NCBI RefSeq assembly: GCF_037126435.1
Contig: NZ_CP147020.1
Coordinates: 4,167,001-4,231,000 of the forward strand
Origin: Bernardetia sp. ABR2-2B
GTDB lineage: Bacteria > Bacteroidota > Bacteroidia > Cytophagales > Bernardetiaceae
Reading direction: 5' to 3'
Length of the DNA stretch: 64,000 nt
Position numbers and translations under genes: made by a program
The notes under the pieces: model-generated
Databases searched by the model: none
The model's input: the letters and a program-made list of their open reading frames with translations, nothing else
Told to the model about the DNA's origin: nothing
Part shown: one piece after another, positions 45,810 through 54,500 of the stretch
How positions within the stretch are numbered: the first letter of the stretch is position 1
How the letters are laid out: each line of letters starts with the position of its first letter

Positions 45810-47204
45810 ATGCAAAACACAGTTTCTATTTCCCCTAATTCTCAATCTATTACCAGATTCAAAACAGCAAAATTAGTGATGGTTACGGCTCATAACAACA
45901 ATAAATATTATGAAATGAAACAGCTTTCTGATGATATTTTTTCGGTTTCGTATGGAAGAGTAGGGCAAAGAGCAGCTATCAATGAATATTCTATGTATCA
46001 ATGGGAAAGCAAATACAGAGAAAAAGTACGGAAAGGATATAAAGATGTAACTCATTTGTTTTTGGAAGAGCTAGACAAAAAGTCTTCAAAGAACAATTCT
46101 ATCAATTCTAACTATCAAAATTCTTTAGCTTCTTGGTCAGCTATCAAAAATGGAGATGTACGTGAGCTTTTTCGCCATCTTACACGCTATGCACAGCAAT
46201 CTATTTCTTATAACTATGAAGTTCCTGCTGCTGATGTTACGATGGCACAAGTAGAAGAAGCTCAAAGTATTTTAGATAATCTGACTAAAAAAGTGAATTT
46301 CAAATCCAATAATATAAATAAAAAAGAAGTAGAGAATTTTGATACAATAGAGTTTAATGCGCTTTTATTAGAACTCTACGGCATTATTCCACGCAAAATG
46401 GAAACTGTTCAGAATTATCTTTTGGAATATACAGCAGGAAAAACAGTTTCTAAACAGATTTTGAAAAGGGCAAGGAAAATATTGACAAACGAACAAGAAA
46501 CGTTAGATGTAATGCGTGGCGAAGTAGAATTGAGATTGCAACAAGCAAAAAAAGCATACTCACGTAAAGACACACAGTCGTCTGTTTCTAATACTACGCT
46601 TTTAGATGCACTAGGAATTGAAGTAGATATTTTAGATGCTAAAAAGGTAAAAGATGCCATTCAAATAAAATCTATCAAAAAAATGATGCAAAATGAAGTA
46701 GGCAAATTTGTAAATGCCTATGCAGTAAAAGACATCGCACAAGAACAGATTTTTAATAAAAATCTAAAAGAAAGCAAGTACAGAACAACAGAATTATTAT
46801 GGCATGGAAGCCGAAATGAAAATTGGCTTTCTATCTTAAAAACAGGGTTGATTTTGCGCCCCACCAATGCACTTATTACTGGAAAAATGTTTGGCTATGG
46901 ACTTTATTTTGCCGACCAATGCCGAAAATCTTTGAATTATACTTCGTTGGCAGGTTCATTTTGGACAGGAGGAAATGACAAAAAAGCATTTTTGGCAATC
47001 TATGAAGTTCATACAGGCAGACAACTCAAAATCGAACATTATGAAGATTGGTGTGCTGGTCTGACTTACCAAAATCTTAAAAAACAAAATTCAGAAGCCG
47101 ATTCTCTCTTTGCAAAAGGAGGCATTGACCTTTTGAATAATGAATTTATAATCTACAAAGAAAATCAATGTACGATTCGATATTTGGTCGAAGTGCATTA
47201 TTGA
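45810..47204 (+). CDS. Bacterial PARP: WGR domain, helical region and PARP catalytic domain
   Basis: 464 residues. WGR domain ~17-88 (KYYEMKQLSDDIFSVSYGRVG, with YGRVG in place of WGRVG, then the Lys-rich KYREKVRKGYKDV helix). Residues ~105-250 are helical and take the place of the PARP regulatory domain (VEEAQSILDNLTKKV; FNALLLELYGIIPRK). PARP catalytic domain ~295-464: LLWHGSR with H332, GKMFGYGLYFAD with Y366, and LLNNEFIIY with E445, so the H-Y-E triad of true poly(ADP-ribose) polymerases is intact. The order matches eukaryotic PARP2/3. It should use NAD+ to modify proteins or DNA ends; the target is unknown. PARPs are sporadic in bacteria, so transfer is likely. The gene may be co-transcribed with the WGR-like gene downstream. 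Confidence 0.92.
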   Translation: MQNTVSISPNSQSITRFKTAKLVMVTAHNNNKYYEMKQLSDDIFSVSYGRVGQRAAINEYSMYQWESKYREKVRKGYKDVTHLFLEELDKKSSKNNSINSNYQNSLASWSAIKNGDVRELFRHLTRYAQQSISYNYEVPAADVTMAQVEEAQSILDNLTKKVNFKSNNINKKEVENFDTIEFNALLLELYGIIPRKMETVQNYLLEYTAGKTVSKQILKRARKILTNEQETLDVMRGEVELRLQQAKKAYSRKDTQSSVSNTTLLDALGIEVDILDAKKVKDAIQIKSIKKMMQNEVGKFVNAYAVKDIAQEQIFNKNLKESKYRTTELLWHGSRNENWLSILKTGLILRPTNALITGKMFGYGLYFADQCRKSLNYTSLAGSFWTGGNDKKAFLAIYEVHTGRQLKIEHYEDWCAGLTYQNLKKQNSEADSLFAKGGIDLLNNEFIIYKENQCTIRYLVEVHY

Positions 47205-47261
47205 TAATTAATTATGGATTAAAGATTACGAATTACGAATGTAATATATTAAATCCTAGCC

Positions 47262-47296
47262 GTTGTTGGTGTTTTAGCGATAGCAACACCAACAAC
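47262..47296. repeat. GTTGTTGGTG palindromic repeat
   Basis: GTTGTTGGTGTT (47262-47273) / AACACCAACAAC (47285-47296), a perfect 12-bp stem with loop TTAGCGATAGC. Relatives at 23511, 28724, 31341, 42665 and 59548. Confidence 0.55.
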
Positions 47297-47337
47297 AAAT
47301 TACTCTAAAAACTTCTCAACCTAAATAATAAATAATT

Positions 47338-48210
47338 ATGAAAACACTCTCTTTGATTGACATCCAACTTGTTGCACACGAGCATTTCAAAAAACGTGGT
47401 TTTACAACTACTTTAGACGTAAAAAATGAACTTCGGAAAAAAGGTTTTCATGCTATTCAGTCAGAGGTTTCTCTTTGGATGGATGAACTCGCAACTGATG
47501 AAGAATGGGATTATGAATCTAATGGAACATTCAGAATGTATTCTTTAGGTGATGATGAGCAATATTCTGCAACTCTTTATATGGTAAAAGGAAATGCTTT
47601 TTGGGAAGGAGAATTACATGGCAAAACGGTCTGGGTAACTCATGGCGCAATTGGAAGTACCATGCAAAGCCGACAAGTTCATGAACATACATTTCCAAAA
47701 AGTAGAATTGCTTGGGCAAATTGGAAACAAATTATTACTAGAAACTATCAACACGGTTTTAAAGCTGTTGATAATCCATTTATTGCTCGTCTGCGTTTGC
47801 GTTCTTTATACCAAAATTATAGATTACAAAATCCTATTTCTTGTCTCATTTCATATAGAAACACAAAAAAATATATGGCAAAAGGTAATCAATGGATAGA
47901 AATGCAAGGAAACTATGTCTTAGGTTGGGAGCTTCCAAAACAACACAAAGAACTCAAAAGAATGCTTCGTAAAAAAGAATGGAATAGTGTACAAGTAGAT
48001 TTCCAGACTGTTCATGTGCATCACGAGGAAACTTCTCATAAAGAACCTTTGCTTGTAGAAGATGTTTCTAAACCGATTATGGAAATTGATAATTCGAATA
48101 TTTACGAAATAGAATTATCGTATGCCAATGGTGAAATACTTTATTTGAGTGCCTACGATTGGCAATGGGAAAAAGAACTTTTGCCTTTAGTTCGTTGGCT
48201 GACTTTATAA
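47338..48210 (+). CDS. Winged-helix plus divergent WGR-like protein
   Basis: 290 residues, no firm family. Residues ~8-72 read as a winged helix (FTTTLDVKNELRKKGFHAIQ then VSLWMDELATDEEWDYES). Residues ~78-143 look like a divergent WGR domain: strand pair, THGAIGSTMQSRQ (HGAIG where WGR has WGRIG), and the terminal KQIITRNYQHGFKAV. The C-terminal ~140 residues are unrecognised and have alternating strands. It follows the PARP gene by 133 bp on the same strand, and a second WGR-like domain there hints at joint action on DNA breaks or other nucleic acid. It ends in a clear terminator. Confidence 0.6.
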   Translation: MKTLSLIDIQLVAHEHFKKRGFTTTLDVKNELRKKGFHAIQSEVSLWMDELATDEEWDYESNGTFRMYSLGDDEQYSATLYMVKGNAFWEGELHGKTVWVTHGAIGSTMQSRQVHEHTFPKSRIAWANWKQIITRNYQHGFKAVDNPFIARLRLRSLYQNYRLQNPISCLISYRNTKKYMAKGNQWIEMQGNYVLGWELPKQHKELKRMLRKKEWNSVQVDFQTVHVHHEETSHKEPLLVEDVSKPIMEIDNSNIYEIELSYANGEILYLSAYDWQWEKELLPLVRWLTL

Positions 48211-48252
48211 CAAATTTAGAAGTTAGATTTTAGAATTGAAATTTAAAAAAGC

Positions 48253-48289
48253 AAAACCGTTTTCAAAATAATTCTGAAAACGGTTTTTT
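48253..48289 (+). terminator. Terminator after the WGR-like gene
   Basis: AAAACCGTTTTCA (48253-48265) / TGAAAACGGTTTT (48275-48287), then T. Perfect 13-bp stem, 43 bp past the stop codon. Confidence 0.85.
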
Positions 48290-48339
48290 GATATAAGTAA
48301 ATGCACTGATTGATGTTAAGCAAATTGTTTTCTTAAATA

Positions 48340-48549
48340 AACGTGAACTCGGTATTATATTTTTCAATTTTTACTCCTTTAGGAGTTATATATTTATTTC
48401 TCCACGTCAAAGATTTATATGTAGTTCCTACGGAACAATTTGATTTTAATCGTCTATTTTCTACCAACATATAGTTCCGATGGAACAAAATACAAAAAAA
48501 TAGTGTGTAAACAGTTGATTTATAGTTTGTTAAAAGCCGAGTTCACGTT
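48340..48549. mobile_element. MITE with perfect 13-bp terminal inverted repeats and 5-bp target duplication
   Basis: 210 bp bounded by AACGTGAACTCGG (48340-48352) and CCGAGTTCACGTT (48537-48549). AAATA flanks both sides (48335-48339, 48550-48554), a likely target-site duplication. Inside are three small palindromes (ACTCCTTTAGGAGT, GTTCCTACGGAAC, GTTCCGATGGAAC) and no coding frame. Confidence 0.75.
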
Positions 48550-48554
48550 AAATA

Positions 48555-48657
48555 AACGAAACCCACAACGGCTTTAGCCCTCAGCGAAGCTAATTTTAAT
48601 CGTAGGAAAAAAAGTAGCACGTTCTGTTTTCCAATAACTAAAGTTATGAGTTTCGTT
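48555..48657. repeat. GAAAC palindromic repeat adjoining the MITE
   Basis: Inverted ends AACGAAAC (48555-48562) and GTTTCGTT (48650-48657). Shares GAAACCCAC at the start, ATTTTAATCGT inside and ATAACTNNAGTTANGAGTTTC at the end with the 14164-14240 repeat, plus an extra ~25-bp insertion. Confidence 0.55.
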
Positions 48658-48676
48658 TTTTGACTTTATAAAAACA

Positions 48677-49957
<1,281 letters not shown>

Positions 49958-50018
49958 TTAAAATATTTTCGAATGAGTATAAAGTAAAGATTAGAAATCT
50001 TTTTTTTAAATGATATGA

Positions 50019-50026
50019 CAAAGGTA
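50019..50026 (-). promoter_or_regulatory. -7 box (TACCTTTG) of eno
   Basis: CAAAGGTA on the plus strand; matches TAnnTTTG and gives a leader of about 60 bases. Confidence 0.55.
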
Positions 50027-50177
50027 GTTTTTTCATTTGAAAAATGACAAATCTAAGCTTAAATCTATTTTAATAGCATTGAAGAAAGTATAGTGATAGT
50101 CAAAATATAAAATTAAATTTACACTTATTTGCTTTGATGGTAGGTTAATCACATATAATTTGGACATTTTTTTGGTT

Positions 50178-50294
50178 TTTAGCTGCTTGATATCGAAATT
50201 TTGATATACGTAGAAACAGCGATATTACGCAGCTACGCAGCTTTTGATGGGAGAAGAACTATTTTTTCTAATACTACGCTACTCTGTAGCTAAA
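50178..50294. mobile_element. MITE-like element, AGCTGC family, copy B
   Basis: 117 bp with inverted ends TTTAGCTGC (50178-50186) and GTAGCTAAA (50286-50294). It shares a 24-bp identical core (50222-50245) and ATTTTTTCTAA with copy A at 14923-15047. No coding content. Confidence 0.6.
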
Positions 50295-50392
50295 CTTCCT
50301 TGAATAAATGTAAAAACCCTCATTTTTTGGTGCAATTAACCTATTTGATGGTGTAATTTTCCGTATTCTTTAAAAAATATTGCTACAACTTT

Positions 50393-51472
50393 ATGATAAA
50401 CCTAGAAACACTAAAAAAAGAAAATCTAATCCTCCTAGAAGCACTTGCAGGAAGCAAAGCCTACGGAACAGATTTACCCACTTCGGACACAGATATAAAA
50501 GGGATTTTTATTCTACCCAAAGAAAAATTTTATGCTTTAGAGTATGTTCCACAAGTGAGCGATGAGAAAAACGATATTGTTTTTTATGAAATAAAGCGTT
50601 TTATAGAACTTTTATCAAAAAATAATCCGTCTGCGATTGAGATTTTTCATACTGCAAAAGAAGATATTTTTCACAAAAATCCGATTCTTGACCTTATAAA
50701 GTCGGAAGATATTTTATCAAAAATGTGTAGAGATACCTTTGCAGGTTATGCCCTTACACAAATCAAAAAAGCAAAAGGATTAAAGAAGAAAATTTTTAAT
50801 CCAATGCCGAAAGAACGAAAAAAGGTATTAGATTTTTGTTATATTTTAGATAATCAAGCAAACGGAAAGGGGAGTATTTCTCTTCAAAAATGGCTCAAAA
50901 CAAACGATTACAAACAAGAGAATTGTGGACTTTCATCAATAAATCATATCAAAAATACATATTTACTTTTTTATCATAATCAAAAAACGGATTTTTATTA
51001 TAAAGGAATTTTGAAAAACATCGATTCGAACGAAGTTAGTTTGAGTAGTATTCCGAAAGGAGAAAAACCGATTGCTTATTTATATTTCAATAAAGAAGGT
51101 TATGCAGCCCATTGCAAAGAATACAAACAATATTGGGAGTGGGTAGAAAAGCGAAACGATACACGCTATGAAAATACACTTGAACACGGAAAAAATTACG
51201 ATGCAAAAAATATGATGCACACCTTTCGTCTTTTAGATATGGCGATTGAGATTTTAGAACAAAAAAAAGTGTTTGTAAAACGCCCTAATAGAGAAGAGTT
51301 ATTAAAAATACGAAGTGGTTTTTTTACGTATGAAGAGTTACTAAAAAAAGCCGATAAAAAAATAGAAATTCTAGAGAAAGCCTATCAAAATTCTACTTTA
51401 CCAGAGTATCCAAATGTCGAAAATTTAGAAAAAACTTTGATTGAAATCAGAAGCAAATTTTATTCAAAGTAA
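50393..51472 (+). CDS. Nucleotidyltransferase-fold protein (COG3541-like)
   Basis: 359 residues. Pol-beta-type nucleotidyltransferase core at the N-terminus: GSKAYGT (20-26) followed by SDTD (31-34), giving the GS...DxD active site. Long helical C-terminus, with residues such as KRNDTRYENTLEHGKNYDAKNMMHTFRLLD (~245-280, shown in part) typical of the COG3541 group. Substrate unknown: it could add a nucleotide to RNA, protein or a small molecule. It precedes the triple-TIR gene by 90 bp on the same strand, so they may be one transcript. The MITE copy B is directly upstream, and the gene is unlike its core-gene neighbours. Confidence 0.8.
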   Translation: MINLETLKKENLILLEALAGSKAYGTDLPTSDTDIKGIFILPKEKFYALEYVPQVSDEKNDIVFYEIKRFIELLSKNNPSAIEIFHTAKEDIFHKNPILDLIKSEDILSKMCRDTFAGYALTQIKKAKGLKKKIFNPMPKERKKVLDFCYILDNQANGKGSISLQKWLKTNDYKQENCGLSSINHIKNTYLLFYHNQKTDFYYKGILKNIDSNEVSLSSIPKGEKPIAYLYFNKEGYAAHCKEYKQYWEWVEKRNDTRYENTLEHGKNYDAKNMMHTFRLLDMAIEILEQKKVFVKRPNREELLKIRSGFFTYEELLKKADKKIEILEKAYQNSTLPEYPNVENLEKTLIEIRSKFYSK

Positions 51473-51562
51473 ATTATTCTTCATTCTCTTTTGTACCCTA
51501 TTTATTTTATCTGTAATTTGTAAAAAACTACCTATTAAACAGATTAACGGTTTATTTCTTCT

Positions 51563-54500
51563 ATGTCCAACTTCAATAACGTTTTTATTTCTTACGGTAG
51601 AGCCGAATCAAAAGCCTTTGCTACAAAATTACATGATGATTTATGTGAACGAGGATATAATGTTTGGTTTGACCAAAATGACATTCCATTAGGTGTAGAT
51701 TTTCAGCATCAAATTGACGAAGGAATAGAAAAAGCAGATACTTTTATTTTTATTATTGCACCTCATGCTGTAAAATCAGTCTATTGTAGAAAGGAAATTG
51801 ATTTGGCTGTAAAGAGAGGAAAACGCATTGTTCCTATTCTTCAAATTGAACCAACAACGAAAGAAGTTTGGGATAAGCTCCACCCAGCTATCGGAAAGAT
51901 AAATTGGGTCTATATGCGCCAAGAGTGGCAAAAAGATATTCCACAAGAAAACTACAAGCAACTTGATGACTATGAACCTGCCTTTGAAGGACTTTGGAGT
52001 CTTTTAGAAAGTCATAAAGAATACGTAAGAACACACACAGAAATTTTAGCTAAAGCTCTCAACTGGGAAAGTCATAATAAAGATTCTCATTTGCTTTTAG
52101 TAGGAAAGGAAAGACAAGAAGCTGAAAAGTGGCTTTTGAAAGAATTTGCAACTGAGCAATCGCCTTGTTTGCCCTCTGATTTGCATACTGATTTTTTATG
52201 TGAATCAAGAAAAAATGCTGAAAATCTTCTCACAGACTGTTTTATTTCCTACTCCTCACAAGATAAAGAAGAGCGAGAAGCTGTTCGTTTGGCTTTAGCA
52301 AGGCATTTAATTACAACTTGGACACACAACCGAGATATTGTAAAAGGAGAGGAATTTGATAAAGCTATAGAAAGAGGAATTGAAGGAGCTGATAATTTTC
52401 TGTTTTTTATTACGAAAGATTCTATTATTTCAGAGTATTGTCTTTTTGAGTTGGAATATGCTAAAAAGCTAAATAAACGAATTATTCCATTGCTGATTGA
52501 AGAAGTTTCTGCAAAAGAATTCCCAACACAAATCAAGAATCTGCAGTATATCAATTTTACAGATAATGTAATTACTGAAGTTACTTCCAAAAACGAAAAG
52601 ACTGATTTTGAGAAAGACATCGATACTTTAGTAGAAGAAATAAACCGAAATAGAGAACATTACAAAAAGCACAAAGTATTTCTTACTAATGCTTTGAAGT
52701 GGGAAAGGCAAAATAATAATGCCTCTGTTTTATTACGTGGACATAAATTAGATGAAGCAAAAGTCTGGCTCAAACGAGGACAAAAATTAAGCAAACATCA
52801 GCCACTGCCTTTGCACGAAAATTTCATTTTAGAAAGTGAAGCTAAAAGTGGAAATTTAGAAACAGAGATTTTTGTTTCCTATTCTCGTACAGATAGTGAT
52901 TTTGCTAGAAAGCTAAATGAAGAATTACAATTCAATGGCAAAACAACGTGGTTTGACCAAGAAAGTATTGCCTCAGGTGCAGATTTTCAACAAGAAATTT
53001 ATAGAGGAATAGAGGGAGCAACAAACTTTCTGTTTGTTATTTCTCCTGATGCTATTGAGTCGCCTTACTGTGCTGATGAAGTAGAATATGCTCAAAAACT
53101 AGGAAAACGCTTTATTACTGTTTTGCATAGAGAAACTGACCCTTCTACATTACCTCCTGCTTTAGCTTCTGTTCAATGGATTGATTTTGTAGGTAAAGAT
53201 TTCAATAAGCAATTTGGAGAAGTAATCCGAACCTTAGATACAGATAGAGAGTATGTCAGAATGCATAATGTTTGGCAGAAAGAGGCTCTACAATGGCAAC
53301 AGAGTAACAAAAACAAAGATTATTTACTTAGAGGAAGTAGTTTTGCATTGGCAAATGAATGGCTAGAGTCTGCTGATAAAGAAAAAAAACAACCTCAACC
53401 GACAGATTTACAAAGAGAATATTTAGATGAAAGTCAAGCTGCTATTTTTGCTTTGGAGCGTAAAGAAAAAAATACAATCAAACGCCTTAGGGGACTTTTG
53501 GCTGTGGCTGTTGTAGCACTTATTGCATTTCTTGGTATAAGTTTTTATGTCTATTACCTCTATAATACTTCTAATCGCCTTCGTGTGTATGCTGAAAAAT
53601 TGAATGATAGAGCTAACCTAAATCGAATAAAAGCAGAAGAAGAAGCTGAAAGAGCAAAAGAAGCCTTAAAAGTTGCTGATGCAGCAAAACAAGAAACAAG
53701 CAAAGCATTAGTTCAATTACAAGAAAAAGAAAAAAATCTTCAAAAAGCATTATCAGATGCAATCAATTCTAAAAAATTTGCAGAAGCAAAACGGATTGAA
53801 GCTAAACTGGCTCAAAACCAAGCTGAACAAGAAAAAGAAAAAGCTGTCATTTCTCAACAATTAGCTGATACAGAATCCAAATCAAATGAAAAAATATCAA
53901 CAGCATTACAACTTACTGAAAAAGACCCAACGTACGCCTTATTTTTAGCAAAAGAAGCGTACCAAGAAAATCCAAAACCAATTACCAAAGATGTAGTATT
54001 TTCTATCCATCGGAATCATTCCTTTTACGAAACAAAATACAAAGGGCATACTGCCTCAATCAATGAGATAGCTATTTCTCCTAATGGAACAATACTGACA
54101 GGAAGTTCGGATAGAACAGCACATCTAATAAATAGTAGTGGCAAACGTATTAGTATAGCAGGAGGGGCAGATAGAGTTGGCTCAGCAGATTCAGGTTTTT
54201 CAAGCGATGGAGAACTTACTCGCAGCATAGCAGGGCATAAGGGATATATTGGTACAGTAGCTTTTTCAAGTGATGGAGAACTTATTGCTTTGGGAGGGGA
54301 AAATAAGATAACAGTCTGGACAAAGGAAGGAGAATTTGTAACAACATTACAAAACGATGACGAGACTTCGATGAGTAAAGTTGTATTTATGCCAGATAAT
54401 AAACACCTTATTACAGGTGATTATAACTCGTATATAAGAAAATGGAATATCGAAACACAAGAAGTTGTTGCAGAAAATGACTTATCAGAAGAAGAAATTA

